From Tropicimonas marinistellae (GTDB lineage: Bacteria > Pseudomonadota > Alphaproteobacteria > Rhodobacterales > Rhodobacteraceae): 64,000 bases of DNA. The notes beneath the pieces were generated by a model, which saw only the letters and a list, made by a program, of their open reading frames with translations, was not told the origin of the DNA and searched no databases. The DNA lies in assembly GCF_001509585.1 (NCBI RefSeq), contig NZ_LNCI01000008.1:124001-188000 (forward strand), written 5' to 3'. Position numbers and translations under genes: made by a program. The first letter of the stretch is position 1. Each line of letters opens with the position of its first letter. This document shows positions 35,102-44,472 of this stretch, piece after piece.

Positions 35102-36037
35102 ATGAACGAAATCGAGATCGATAGCTATCAGAGCTGGGCCATGATCGAACATGCGCCAGCACGCGAGCAGAAAAGCCAGTGCGACCTGCTGTTCCTGCAC
35201 GGAATGGCGGCGGGGAGTTGGGTCTGGACAGACGAGTGGTTGGCGCGGTTCACTGCCGCGGGATACCGGTGCTGGACCATGACACTGCCGGGCCGTGAAC
35301 GGGGCGGAACCGTCCGTTCCGATCCCCGTACCCTAGACCGGGCCATGGCGGCGGCCATGATGCATCCGGACCCCAGTGAATTCGCCGCGGCCGTTGCCGC
35401 GGTACTGCCGGGAGCGCCACTCTTCGATGGGCCAGATTTGGAGGACTATACCGATGCCCTGGCGCAGGCCCTGTCTTCGACGGGTCGGCCAACGGTAGTG
35501 GTTGGCCATTCGCTCGGTGGCGCCGTAGTCCAGAACTTGTTGCGTCGCGGCCGGCGGCCGGCTGGCACAGTCCTTGTTTGCTCGGCACCACCCTACGGCC
35601 TTTGGCGCGCTTCGCTGGAAATCGCGTTTACCAATCTACCGCTATGGAAAGCCCTCTTCGACTTCTCCTTTTTCGGCGTTGCCGCCGTCGACGTCGATGT
35701 CATGCGCCGAAACCTCTTTCCCAATGGGATAGACGAACCGATGTTTCAGCAATTACTCAGCCGCTTTACCGACGAATCCCTCGCCGCGACCGCACGCACC
35801 CCCGGTTTTCCTCCTTTCGCCCCGCTCCCGGGAGCACAACGGGATATGCTTATTATCGGAGCGTCAGAGGATCGACTCGTTCCCCCACTCGATATCCAGT
35901 TGACCGGGTTCTACTACGCGACGGCGCCGCAGTTCGTGCAGGGGGCCGGGCACATGCCAATGTATGAACCCCAATCTTCGAAGCGCACAGCGGAGATCAT
36001 CCTGGATTGGCTGCCAAGGGTACATTCAGGCGGATGA
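35102..36037 (+). CDS. Alpha/beta hydrolase
   Basis: A 311-aa alpha/beta-hydrolase-fold protein. LLFLHGMAAGSWVW is the oxyanion-side motif, the nucleophile Ser is in VVGHSLGGAVV, and an Asp in GASEDRLVPP and a His in GAGHMPMYEP complete the triad. It is likely an esterase, lipase or C-C hydrolase; the substrate cannot be told. The start at 35102 is chosen because the frame from 35072 has no better ribosome-binding site. Confidence 0.88.
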   Translation: MNEIEIDSYQSWAMIEHAPAREQKSQCDLLFLHGMAAGSWVWTDEWLARFTAAGYRCWTMTLPGRERGGTVRSDPRTLDRAMAAAMMHPDPSEFAAAVAAVLPGAPLFDGPDLEDYTDALAQALSSTGRPTVVVGHSLGGAVVQNLLRRGRRPAGTVLVCSAPPYGLWRASLEIAFTNLPLWKALFDFSFFGVAAVDVDVMRRNLFPNGIDEPMFQQLLSRFTDESLAATARTPGFPPFAPLPGAQRDMLIIGASEDRLVPPLDIQLTGFYYATAPQFVQGAGHMPMYEPQSSKRTAEIILDWLPRVHSGG

Positions 36038-36064
36038 AATGCGTCTCGCCGGTTGCCGAACCGC

Positions 36065-36973
36065 TCAGGACCCGGCACCGAGATGCCGTGCGCCCCGTTT
36101 TTCGGCAAGCTGGACCTGTCGTTGCCTTTCCCGGAAACGCCTGCGATCCGCGTCGGTGAAGAGGTCGATACAATGCGGGCAGGAAACGCCGTGCTCATAG
36201 CTTTCTGCCGCCATATCGTCCGGTGATATCGGGCGGCGGCAAGCATGGCACATGGAATGCGTTCCTTGTTCAAGCGCATGCTTGAGCGCGACCCGCTGAT
36301 CGAAAACGAAGCATTCCCCGTGCCAAAGACTTTCTTCTGCCGGTATCTCCTCCAAGTACTTCAGGATGCCGCCCTTGAGATGGAATACCTCCGTTTCTCC
36401 GAGCCCCATCAGGTAGTTGGTCGACTTCTCACAACGTATCCCACCGGTGCAGAACATCGCGATCCGCTTGTTGTGGAACCGGTCACGATTGGCCTCCCAC
36501 CATGCGGGGAAGTCTCGAAAGGACCGAATGCCAGGATCGACCGCTCCGTCGAAGGTTCCAATCGCCACCTCGTAGTCGTTGCGGGTGTCGATGACGGCGA
36601 CATCCGGTTCTGCGATCAACGCGTTCCAGTCCTCGGGCGCCACGTAGCGCCCGACAGCCGTCGTCGGGTCGACCTCTGGCTTGCCCATGGTCACGATCTC
36701 TTGCTTGAGGCGGACTTTCATTCGACCGAAAGGCATACGTTCAGCCGTGCTTTCTTTCCAATCGAGTTCTGCGCAGCCGGGCAGGTCGCGGATATGCGCA
36801 ATCACCGTATCGATTGCGGCAGGTGTCCCAGCGATTGTGCCGTTGATCCCTTCGCGTGCGATCAGCAAACTGCCGCGCACGCCCTCTGCATCGCAGAGAG
36901 ACTTGAGCGGGGCACGAAGAACTGCGGGGTCTTCGAACCGGGTGAAGTGATATAGCGCGGCAACGGTCAGCAT
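36065..36973 (-). CDS. trhO: tRNA uridine(34) hydroxylase TrhO (rhodanese family)
   Basis: A 302-aa YceA/TrhO protein, which makes 5-hydroxyuridine at the wobble position of tRNAs under oxygen. N-terminal UPF0176 part ([13 protein letters not shown]), rhodanese domain with [21 protein letters not shown], and the active-site [10 protein letters not shown]. The C-terminus carries CxxC pairs ([17 protein letters not shown]), as in many homologues. The start at 36973 ([10 protein letters not shown]) fits the family; a longer frame lies upstream. Confidence 0.92.
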   Translation of the reverse strand: MLTVAALYHFTRFEDPAVLRAPLKSLCDAEGVRGSLLIAREGINGTIAGTPAAIDTVIAHIRDLPGCAELDWKESTAERMPFGRMKVRLKQEIVTMGKPEVDPTTAVGRYVAPEDWNALIAEPDVAVIDTRNDYEVAIGTFDGAVDPGIRSFRDFPAWWEANRDRFHNKRIAMFCTGGIRCEKSTNYLMGLGETEVFHLKGGILKYLEEIPAEESLWHGECFVFDQRVALKHALEQGTHSMCHACRRPISPDDMAAESYEHGVSCPHCIDLFTDADRRRFRERQRQVQLAEKRGARHLGAGS

Positions 36974-37067
36974 GGCAGTCTGACTAGGCCGGAAAGCCCT
37001 TTGCGCACAAGCCCGCATTGACGCGGTGGCTACGCTTGCCTAGCCAGTGTTTCAGGAGGTGCCCGAA

Positions 37068-37670
37068 ATGACCGAAGCCCTTATCGTGATCGACGTTCAG
37101 AACGATTTCTGTCCAGGTGGTGCTCTCGCCGTTCCGGGCGGCGACGAGATCGTGTCGGCGATAAATGCCATGCTGCCCGAATTTGGCGCTCGGGTGTTCA
37201 CCCAGGATTGGCATCCGGCAGATCACGCGTCTTTCGCATCGCAGCATCCCGGCAAGGCGCCGATGGAAGTAATCGACATGCCCTACGGGCCGCAGGTGCT
37301 TTGGCCCGATCACTGCGTGCAGGGAACGGAAGGTGCCAGTTTTCACGCCGGATTGTCGGTGGATGCAGCGGACCTGATCATCCGCAAGGGGTTTCGCAAG
37401 CAAATCGATAGCTATTCAGCTTTCTTCGAAAACGACCAGAAGACACCGACTGGCCTCGAGGGCTACCTGCGAACGCGCGGTGTGGAAAGGCTGAAACTCG
37501 TAGGGTTGGCGACAGATTTCTGCGTGCACTTTTCGGCTGTAGACGCGGCACGACTCGGTTTTGAGGTGACAGTGGATCTCGGCGCCTGTCGCGCAATCGA
37601 CTTGCAGGGCTCGTTGGATGATGCATTGACGTCCATGCGGGCTGTCGGCGTGAAACTCACGGAACACTGA
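37068..37670 (+). CDS. pncA: Nicotinamidase
   Basis: PncA, 200 aa, hydrolyses nicotinamide to nicotinate for NAD salvage. Motifs: catalytic Asp in IVIDVQNDFCPGG, metal site FTQDWHPADHASF, and the catalytic Cys in VGLATDFCVHFSA. AGGAGG is 7 nt before the ATG at 37068. It precedes a hybrid kinase and pncB, so the salvage pair is split by a signalling gene. Confidence 0.96.
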   Translation: MTEALIVIDVQNDFCPGGALAVPGGDEIVSAINAMLPEFGARVFTQDWHPADHASFASQHPGKAPMEVIDMPYGPQVLWPDHCVQGTEGASFHAGLSVDAADLIIRKGFRKQIDSYSAFFENDQKTPTGLEGYLRTRGVERLKLVGLATDFCVHFSAVDAARLGFEVTVDLGACRAIDLQGSLDDALTSMRAVGVKLTEH

Positions 37671-37771
37671 TCCCGACCCTTCCCTAGCGTTAAGTGTTCG
37701 GGAAACCTTTTTTGCTTTTCTGTCCGTCGTCCCCGTAGGGATTTCCTGCTGAACGACCGGACGGAGCGCAA

Positions 37772-40114
37772 ATGGAACCCAGAACGGAAGCGGCAGACCG
37801 CAACCTGGAAGCCTTTCGCGCGCGTCAGAGCGTCGAAGGACGCTTTCTTTCCTACTGCAGGGGCCGGTCCCGGCACTTCTGGACGCGCCAGATGCTCATC
37901 ATTGCCTGTGCGCCTGTTTTTCTGGCCATGGCCGATGTCCGCACGGCAATATACATCGCGTTTATCGTGTTTCTCGGCGATGCAGTCGATTGCCTCTTGC
38001 TCCGGTATCTCGGCAAGCGGTCGGCGCTTGCGGCGCGTCTACCACTCGCCATGGGTGTAACGACACTGACTGGCGGTTTGCAGGCCGTGACCGTGATCCT
38101 GTTCGTCGCCTTGGTGGAGTCATTCGGCGGCGCGGACGCGCGGACATTCGCCAGCGCAATCTGTCTGGCAGGTCTGCTGGATGCATCGCTGTTATATGGC
38201 GTACACCGAGCGGCCGCTCTCGTTCGTATTATCGCGTATCTACTCGCACTCACGACGATATGTGCACAGTCATTTCTCCATCATACAATAGCGCCACAAA
38301 GCGCCTACTTTGATGTATCTGCGGCGGTCATGGTTGCCTACGTGGGCTGGGTGTTTTCACGCCACGTGCACGAGAACCGTCTTCGCCGAAGCGCCAACCA
38401 GATGGCGACGCTCGAAAGCGCACGCGAACTTGCTCATGCCAATGTGGCCCTTGAGCAATCACGGCAGGTTACAAGACGGCTTGCGATGGTGGCAGAGCGG
38501 GCGAACGACAGTGTTATTATCACCGATGCAGAGGGGGTGATTACCTGGGTAAATCGCGCCTTCACGCTTGTGACGGGATATAGCTTCGCGGAGTCGGTCG
38601 GGCGCAACGTGTCTTTTCTGAACGCGCCTGACACCGATCCCGAGGTCGTGAAAGAACTACGGTCCGCCCGGGAGCAACGCCGTCCGGTGCGGGCAGAAAT
38701 CATGAATCGACACAAGAACGGCCAGCCAATCTGGATCGAGGTCAACATGGCCCCGGTCTTTGATGAGGATGGAGAACTCGAGCGGATCGTCAGCGTGGAG
38801 CGCGACATAAGCGAGGCGAAGAAACGCGAACATGCGCTGGCCGAGGCGCGTCTTGCTGCGGAAAGGGAGGTCCGAACACGGCATAATTTCCTCGCCACGA
38901 TGAGCCATGAAATCCGAACCCCCATGAATGGGGTGATCGGAACCGCCGATCTGTTGATGGAGACATCGCTCGATGAAACTCAGCGCGGTCTGTTGCGCAC
39001 GATAACCTCATCTGGCGAGGCGCTGCTCGCGATCGTGAACGATATCCTCGACTTTTCGAAGCTCGAGTCTGGCCGGTTAGAGGTCGCCGCCGATCCTTTT
39101 TGTCCCGAGCGATGCTTGCGCCACGCTGTGGACCTTGTGCGCCCTCTGGCGGAGGCCAAGGGGCTGTCATTGCAACTGGTCCTACCAACAAGCTTGCCCC
39201 TGTCGGTTGTCGGTGACGAAGGCCGAATCCGACAAGTCGTGCTCAACCTGCTCGGGAATGCCATCAAGTTCACCGAAACCGGCGGTATCACCATAGACGT
39301 TGGCGTGAAGCTGGATGACGACGCGTGTCGATTTCTGATTTCGGTCCGGGATACGGGTGTTGGTATCAATCCGGAGAGAATTGGTCACGTTTTCGAAAGC
39401 TTCGCACAGGCCGACGCCAATATTGCGGGCCGCTTTGGAGGGACCGGTCTGGGTCTCTCAATCTCACGGCTCCTGATCCAGGCGATGGGCGGGGAAATAT
39501 CGGCCGCCTCCACGCCCGGGCAGGGGTCGGTGTTCTTTGTCTCCTTGATTCTTCCAGTTTCCGCGGAGACGTCCAGACCCGTCACCGACGGGATCACCGA
39601 AACAAGCCGGGTTCCATCCCAATGCCTTGCGGGACTGAATGTTCTGGTGGCCGAAGACAACAAGACCAACACACTACTGCTAGAGAAAATGCTCTCGTCC
39701 TTTGGTGTAACAACGATCTTCGCCACCAACGGGCGGGAAGCCGTGGAGTTTTATGACTTGCATCGCCCGGACCTTGTTCTCATGGATATGCACATGCCAA
39801 TTCTCGACGGATTGGCGGCCACGCGAGAGATTCGCGCGCGGGAAATTCGAAACGCGCAAGACCCCGTGCCGATTGTCGCGCTGACCGCGAACGCCTTCCC
39901 AGAGGATCGCAACCTCTGCCTGGAAGCCGGTATGAACGACGTGGTTACCAAGCCGTTTCGCAAGGAGGATCTTCGCGTCTCCATTGCCACGCATTGCGGC
40001 CGGCTTTCCGCGACCGACTCCACGGTCGACGTAAGAAGCGCTTCAGTCCAAGGTCAGCAGGATAGCGTCGGGCTTGAAAAAGGCGTCGACGGCGCTGCGC
40101 GCATCGGATGCTAG
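37772..40114 (+). CDS. Membrane-bound hybrid sensor histidine kinase (PAS, HisKA, REC)
   Basis: A 780-aa hybrid kinase. Five or six membrane helices (~45-210) lead to a PAS domain (~240-350; NDSVIITDAEGVITWVNRAF), then HisKA (H379 in ATMSHEIRTPMNGVI), the ATPase domain (NLLGNAIKFTETGG, DTGVGINPERIGHVFESFAQ, GGTGLGLSIS) and a C-terminal receiver (VLVAEDNKTN, phospho-acceptor D672 in LVLMDMHMPILDG, Lys in VTKPFRKED). ACGGAGC precedes the ATG. It lies between pncA and pncB, with no adjacent response regulator. The signal sensed is not known. Confidence 0.93.
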   Translation: MEPRTEAADRNLEAFRARQSVEGRFLSYCRGRSRHFWTRQMLIIACAPVFLAMADVRTAIYIAFIVFLGDAVDCLLLRYLGKRSALAARLPLAMGVTTLTGGLQAVTVILFVALVESFGGADARTFASAICLAGLLDASLLYGVHRAAALVRIIAYLLALTTICAQSFLHHTIAPQSAYFDVSAAVMVAYVGWVFSRHVHENRLRRSANQMATLESARELAHANVALEQSRQVTRRLAMVAERANDSVIITDAEGVITWVNRAFTLVTGYSFAESVGRNVSFLNAPDTDPEVVKELRSAREQRRPVRAEIMNRHKNGQPIWIEVNMAPVFDEDGELERIVSVERDISEAKKREHALAEARLAAEREVRTRHNFLATMSHEIRTPMNGVIGTADLLMETSLDETQRGLLRTITSSGEALLAIVNDILDFSKLESGRLEVAADPFCPERCLRHAVDLVRPLAEAKGLSLQLVLPTSLPLSVVGDEGRIRQVVLNLLGNAIKFTETGGITIDVGVKLDDDACRFLISVRDTGVGINPERIGHVFESFAQADANIAGRFGGTGLGLSISRLLIQAMGGEISAASTPGQGSVFFVSLILPVSAETSRPVTDGITETSRVPSQCLAGLNVLVAEDNKTNTLLLEKMLSSFGVTTIFATNGREAVEFYDLHRPDLVLMDMHMPILDGLAATREIRAREIRNAQDPVPIVALTANAFPEDRNLCLEAGMNDVVTKPFRKEDLRVSIATHCGRLSATDSTVDVRSASVQGQQDSVGLEKGVDGAARIGC

Positions 40115-40309
40115 TCGAAGCCTTACGTCTTCGCGGCGGCGGGCGGGTTTGAATCTGGCCAGAAATCGTTGGACACGCAACGTCAGCGTAACATGCCGAC
40201 ATTCGCTTGACACGTAGTGCCAGCCGCGCCGCTGGCCGGGGATTTTGCAGCCCTTCCAATCGTCTGCGTCGAAAGATAGCCTCAACGCTGCCGAACACAG
40301 GGAGGCACC

Positions 40310-41602
40310 ATGGTCGACATCGCCACGCGGGTCTGGAACCACAAATGGAAAATCGATCCGATCGTCCGCTCGATGATAGACACGGATTTCTACAAGTTGT
40401 TGATGTGCCAGTCGGTATTTCGCAACAAGCCCGATGCGCGGGTTACCTTCTCCCTGATCAATCGTACAAAGGACATTCGCCTCGCCGAACTGATCGACGA
40501 AGTCGAGCTTCGGGAGCACCTCGATTATATTCGCTCCCTCTCGGTTACCCGCGGCGAGAGCACCTGGCTCCGCGGCAATACCTTCTATGGCAAGCGACAG
40601 ATGTTTCGGTCCGACTTCATGGAGTGGTTCGAGAAACTGCGCCTGCCCGATTACAATCTGGAGAAACGAGACGGCCAGTACGAACTGACCTTTGAAGGTA
40701 GTTGGCCCGAGGTGATGCTGTGGGAAATTCCGGCCCTCACCGTGTTGATGGAGCTACGTGGCCGTGCGGTCCTGAACCGGATGGAGCGTTTCGAACTTCA
40801 GATCCTCTATGCGCGGGCCATGACAAAACTCTGGCAGAAGGTCGAACGTCTGCGAGCGGTCCCGTCGCTGAGGATTGCGGACTTTGGCACGCGGCGGCGC
40901 CACTCGTTTCTGTGGCAGGATTGGTGCGTGCAGGCGATGATGGAGGGGTTGGGCGACAGTTTCATCGGCACATCGAACTGCCTTATCGCGATGCGGCGCG
41001 AGGTCGAGGCAATTGGAACCAATGCGCATGAATTGCCAATGGTGTATGCGGCGCTAGCCAGGAATGACCGTGAACTGGCGGAAGCGCCCTATCAGGTCCT
41101 CGAAGACTGGCAGGAGGAACACGAAGGCAACCTGCGAATTATCCTCCCCGACACGTATGGCACCGAGGGGTTCCTTCGCCATGCGCCGCATTGGCTGGCC
41201 GGCTGGACCGGCATACGGATCGACAGCGGAGACCCGGCCGCGGGTGCAGAAACGGCAATCGACTGGTGGCTGTCGCGTGGCGAGGATCCGACGCAGAAGC
41301 TGGTGATCTTTTCCGATGGTCTGGATGTGGACAAAATCCTTGAACTACAACAGAAATTCTACGGGCGTGTTAAGCCTAGTTTTGGTTGGGGTACATTGTT
41401 GACCAACGATTTCCGCGGGCTGGTGCCGAACGATGCGCTTCGCCCGTTCTCGCTTGTATGCAAGGCCGTCAGCGCCAATGGTCAGCCGACTGTCAAACTG
41501 TCCGACAATCCCAACAAATCAATGGGTCCGCCCGATGAGGTGGCTCGTTACAAGCGGGTTTTCGACGTGGGCGCCCAGACATCGTTTGAGGTCGTTGTCT
41601 GA
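40310..41602 (+). CDS. pncB: Nicotinate phosphoribosyltransferase
   Basis: PncB, 430 aa, joins nicotinate with PRPP to make nicotinate mononucleotide, the step after PncA. Landmarks: MIDTDFYKLLMCQSVF, FGTRRRHSFLWQDW, GTSNCLIAMRREVEAIGTNAHE, IRIDSGDP and KPSFGWGTLLTND. GGGAGG precedes the ATG. It follows the hybrid kinase after 195 bp and converges on the kinase-like gene. Confidence 0.95.
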   Translation: MVDIATRVWNHKWKIDPIVRSMIDTDFYKLLMCQSVFRNKPDARVTFSLINRTKDIRLAELIDEVELREHLDYIRSLSVTRGESTWLRGNTFYGKRQMFRSDFMEWFEKLRLPDYNLEKRDGQYELTFEGSWPEVMLWEIPALTVLMELRGRAVLNRMERFELQILYARAMTKLWQKVERLRAVPSLRIADFGTRRRHSFLWQDWCVQAMMEGLGDSFIGTSNCLIAMRREVEAIGTNAHELPMVYAALARNDRELAEAPYQVLEDWQEEHEGNLRIILPDTYGTEGFLRHAPHWLAGWTGIRIDSGDPAAGAETAIDWWLSRGEDPTQKLVIFSDGLDVDKILELQQKFYGRVKPSFGWGTLLTNDFRGLVPNDALRPFSLVCKAVSANGQPTVKLSDNPNKSMGPPDEVARYKRVFDVGAQTSFEVVV

Positions 41603-41604
41603 GG

Positions 41605-42540
41605 CTACCCAGAGAGGTAGAGGCGCGCGGCCGCGAGCGCTCTTTCGGCGTAGAGTCTCTGGCGCGGATCATCTCGCGGTGCACGCGAGACGATCCATCC
41701 AGCGGTGACGAGCCCTCGGATCAGGATAAAGAGCGGAATCTTCTCAACCGTGCCATCGGCGCCGGGCCGGCGAGCCAGGTACCCCTCCACCAATGCGGAG
41801 CGGCGGTCGGACAGATTGGGGCTATCGAGCATCTGGACTAACGCAGTGCCCAGATCGTAGCCGCGATACCCCCAACCGCTGTCGTCGAAATCGATCAGCC
41901 AGAGTTGCCGCCCATCGTCCAGCACGTTCTCGCGAAGCGTATCGGCGTGTATCAGGCCAACATCAGGGTGCGATATGGCACCAAGATCGGTGCGCGCTCG
42001 GTTGCGGGCTTCCAAAAGGAAGGAGCGCTCGCTCTTGTCGAGTGTTGAATTTTCCCAAAAACCGCCCCACCGGGGTGTGCCACCGATCAAGTCCGGGCTC
42101 TTCCAGGTGCGCCGCGGTACCGGGCACAGCGAAAGCCCGTCAGCGGCCATGTGGAAAGCCGCCAGGCACGAACCGAGCCGATACATGAGACTCAGTGGAT
42201 CTGCCTGAGAATGGGAAACCGGGGGCGCATCGATCCAGCGGACCATGGTTACGAGCCGATCCGACCATCGCGCTACGAGCGCGCCGTCGACCGTTCGAAT
42301 CGGTCTCGGACAGGGGGTACCGGCATCCGAAAGCGCCTCGGACCAGATGAGTTCGGTTTCGATATCCGCAAGATCCAGACTATCGCGGCGGTGGATTCGC
42401 ATCGCTGCGCGCGTTCCGTTCGAGAGCAGCACATCGAAAACGGTATTCTCGCGATGGGCCACGAGGCGAGGTTCGCTCACGCAATGACCCCACGCCGACG
42501 TGGCGGCTCGGGCGAAGTCACTGTCGATCAAGTCACTCAT
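41605..42540 (-). CDS. APH-family small-molecule kinase (hydroxylysine kinase-like)
   Basis: A 311-aa aminoglycoside-phosphotransferase-fold kinase. The catalytic loop is GLIHADTLRENVL and the Mg-binding Asp is in WLIDFDDSGWGYRGYDLG. It begins 4 bp inside the end of the upstream PLP-enzyme gene (ATGA-type overlap), so the two are made together. In eukaryotes an APH-like kinase and a class-III PLP phospho-lyase act in hydroxylysine breakdown, and the same pair occurs here. The substrate is inferred only. Confidence 0.8.
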   Translation of the reverse strand: MSDLIDSDFARAATSAWGHCVSEPRLVAHRENTVFDVLLSNGTRAAMRIHRRDSLDLADIETELIWSEALSDAGTPCPRPIRTVDGALVARWSDRLVTMVRWIDAPPVSHSQADPLSLMYRLGSCLAAFHMAADGLSLCPVPRRTWKSPDLIGGTPRWGGFWENSTLDKSERSFLLEARNRARTDLGAISHPDVGLIHADTLRENVLDDGRQLWLIDFDDSGWGYRGYDLGTALVQMLDSPNLSDRRSALVEGYLARRPGADGTVEKIPLFILIRGLVTAGWIVSRAPRDDPRQRLYAERALAAARLYLSG

Positions 42541-43802
42541 TCCGGCATCCGGGCGAGAACCGCAACAAGCGTGTCAACGGCGAGGTCCGCATGCGCGCGC
42601 GAAAACACCATCGGCGGACGAATCTTGAGTATGTGCATGTGTCGGCCGATACGGTTGAGAAGAACGCCGCGCACGCGCATGCGCTCAACGACCGTTTCTG
42701 CGAAGTCCCCTGCCGGATTGTCCGTAGAACCGCTGAACTCAATGGCAAAAAACAAGCCCTGCCCTCGGACCTCGGCAATCCGGGGATGGGAGATCGCACG
42801 CAGTTGGTTCAACATGTAGTTTCCAACGTCCGCTGCGTTCGCGATCAGCTTTTCCGACTCGATCACGTCCAACGTAGCCTGCGCGGCCGCTACGGATACG
42901 GGGTTACCGCCGAACGTGTTGAAATACCCAAATGCGCCTCGGAAGGCACGCATCAGGTCCGGGTGCGTCAGGACAGCGGCGACCGGGTGGCCATTTGCCA
43001 TCGGCTTTCCCAGCGTGACGACGTCAGGAGCGAACCCCATCGCCTCGTGGCCCCACCATGATTGTCCAAGCCTCCCGAACCCCGGTTGAACCTCGTCGCA
43101 AAGCAGCAATCCACCCGCGCGGCGAACGACGTCGACCGTCGGGTCCAGAAATCCGTTGCCCAGCACAGGCAGGCCTTCGTTGGCAAAGGCCGGGCACAGC
43201 ATCATTCCGGCGAAACCGTGCCCGGCGTTCTCCAGTTCTTGAATCGCACGCTCGACATGGCCGGCAAAGGTTGCTGCCTGGCTTTCCCGAGCACCGCCGA
43301 GCGGGCGAAGCGACTCTGGCGCGGGCACGAGACGGACGTGTTCGGGATATCCACCAATCGGAGGACGCCTTGTGGAAAGCTGGCTCGTTGCTTTGGTGTT
43401 TCCGTGGTAGGTATTGTCGGTGGCAATGATCCCGGTCTTGCCCGTTGCAGCCTCCGCCATGCGCAACGCAACGTCGTTGGCTTCGGACCCGGTACAGACC
43501 AGGATTGCCTGACTCATCCCATGGCCGAACCGATTTGTCAGACGTTCGATGTAATCGAGGATTCCCTCGTGCAAGTACCGCGTGTGGGTATTCAGAATGC
43601 CTGCCTGGCGGGCGATTGCCTCCACCACCAGCGGGTGACAATGGCCCACATGGGGCACGTTGTTGTAGCAATCGAGGTAGCGTTTGCCGTCCGCATCCCA
43701 AAGCCAGACGCCCTCGCCGCGCACAATCTGCACTGGCGTTCGGTAGAAAGTGGGGACGTTTGGGCCCATGAGCCGTGCCCGCCGCGCGACGAGGTCTTCC
43801 AT
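42537..43802 (-). CDS. Class-III PLP enzyme (aminotransferase / phospho-lyase type)
   Basis: A 421-aa class-III aminotransferase-fold protein. Landmarks: DCYNNVPHVGHCHPLVV, TGSEANDVALRMAEAATG, DEVQPGFGRLGQSWWG, and the PLP Lys in VVTLGKPMANGHPVAAV. The neighbouring APH-type kinase suggests the phospho-lyase branch (AGXT2L-like), which removes phosphate and ammonia from a phosphorylated amino alcohol or amino acid. It starts 4 bp after the arfB stop. Confidence 0.85.
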   Translation of the reverse strand: MEDLVARRARLMGPNVPTFYRTPVQIVRGEGVWLWDADGKRYLDCYNNVPHVGHCHPLVVEAIARQAGILNTHTRYLHEGILDYIERLTNRFGHGMSQAILVCTGSEANDVALRMAEAATGKTGIIATDNTYHGNTKATSQLSTRRPPIGGYPEHVRLVPAPESLRPLGGARESQAATFAGHVERAIQELENAGHGFAGMMLCPAFANEGLPVLGNGFLDPTVDVVRRAGGLLLCDEVQPGFGRLGQSWWGHEAMGFAPDVVTLGKPMANGHPVAAVLTHPDLMRAFRGAFGYFNTFGGNPVSVAAAQATLDVIESEKLIANAADVGNYMLNQLRAISHPRIAEVRGQGLFFAIEFSGSTDNPAGDFAETVVERMRVRGVLLNRIGRHMHILKIRPPMVFSRAHADLAVDTLVAVLARMPE

Positions 43803-43806
43803 CGCG

Positions 43807-44229
43807 TCAATCCTCTCCGGTGACCTTGCCGCGGAGTGATTTTAAAGCGCCTCGACGGGTTTTTGCATCGATGCGGCGGCGCTTGGAGGCAAGTGTCGGA
43901 CGGGTCGCGATTCGACGTTTCGGCTTGTGCGTGGCCTTCAGAATCAACTCTACAAGGCGTTCGCGCGCGATTTCGCGATTGCGGCCTTGGCTGCGTGTGT
44001 CCTCCACCCGCAGGATTAGCGCTCCGTCCGAGGTCCAGCGCCGACCGGCAAGTCGCTTGAGTCGGCTTTTGACCGGCGCGGGCAGATTTGGGCTGCGCGC
44101 GGCTTCGAAGCGGAGTTCAACCGCCGTAGAGACCTTGTTGACATTCTGACCGCCCGGTCCCGAAGCGCGCGTGAAATGCTCGGTGAGTTCCCAGTCCTCG
44201 ATCGCAATCTCGTCGTTGACACGCAGCAT
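43807..44229 (-). CDS. arfB: Peptidyl-tRNA hydrolase ArfB (ribosome rescue)
   Basis: ArfB/YaeJ, 140 aa, hydrolyses peptidyl-tRNA on stalled ribosomes. The GGQ motif is in ASGPGGQNVNKVSTAV, and the basic C-terminal tail (RPTLASKRRRIDAKTRRGALKSLRGK, shown in part) enters the mRNA channel. AAGGGGAAG precedes the ATG at 44229. Upstream lies a structured leader with a small reading frame and a terminator, which may control it. Confidence 0.92.
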   Translation of the reverse strand: MLRVNDEIAIEDWELTEHFTRASGPGGQNVNKVSTAVELRFEAARSPNLPAPVKSRLKRLAGRRWTSDGALILRVEDTRSQGRNREIARERLVELILKATHKPKRRIATRPTLASKRRRIDAKTRRGALKSLRGKVTGED

Positions 44230-44315
44230 GACAGCTTCCCCTTGTCCGCCTCCATAGGCCAGATATGGGGCTACGCGCAATTCGTGCGTTCATTCGCGCA
44301 ATCGCGCCAACAAAT

Positions 44316-44347
44316 GAAAAGAGCCGCTCCGATCTGGAACGGCTCTC
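44316..44347 (-). terminator. Terminator in the arfB leader
   Basis: On the minus strand AGAGCCG pairs with CGGCTCT (44346-44340 with 44326-44320) and TTTT follows (complement of 44317-44320). It lies about 70 bp after the small reading frame and about 90 bp before arfB. Confidence 0.7.
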
Positions 44348-44354
44348 CGAGCTA

Positions 44355-44462
44355 TCATGGAGGTTAGGTATCCCAAGGCCCATAAGCCCGTCGGAAGACT
44401 ACCTCGAGGGCTGCCTCAGTGGCGCGTCGCTCCGATTGTACCGATACCTCTCTCCAGCATGA
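44355..44462 (-). ncRNA. Candidate structured leader RNA upstream of arfB
   Basis: On the minus-strand RNA, TCATG-CTG-GAG-AG-AGGTATC pairs with GATACCT-AAC-CTC-CATGA. This is 15 bp in three blocks (44458-44462 with 44355-44359; 44452-44454 with 44360-44362; 44443-44449 with 44366-44372). A hairpin AGCCC...GGGCT lies inside the loop. The 3' arm also contains ACCTCC, able to pair with the upstream SD GGAGGT. It lies between the queuosine transporter and arfB. Confidence 0.5.
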
Positions 44463-44472
44463 CTCTCGACAC
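44416..44472 (-). CDS. Small reading frame (18 aa) with an unusually strong SD
   Basis: A GTG at 44472 opens a frame of 18 codons (VSRVMLERGIGTIGATRH, then TGA). The region just upstream, 44472-44488, is complementary to the 3' tail of 16S rRNA over 17 nt, with GGAGG 7 nt before the GTG. It overlaps the 5' arm of the long helix, so ribosomes on it would open the helix. No known peptide was recognised; a leader peptide is inferred. Confidence 0.4.
   Translation of the reverse strand: MSRVMLERGIGTIGATRH

Noticed and set aside
37671-37725. A terminator after pncA (T run at about 37709-37714).
   Set aside because: Only 5-bp stems with long loops can be drawn, too weak to list.
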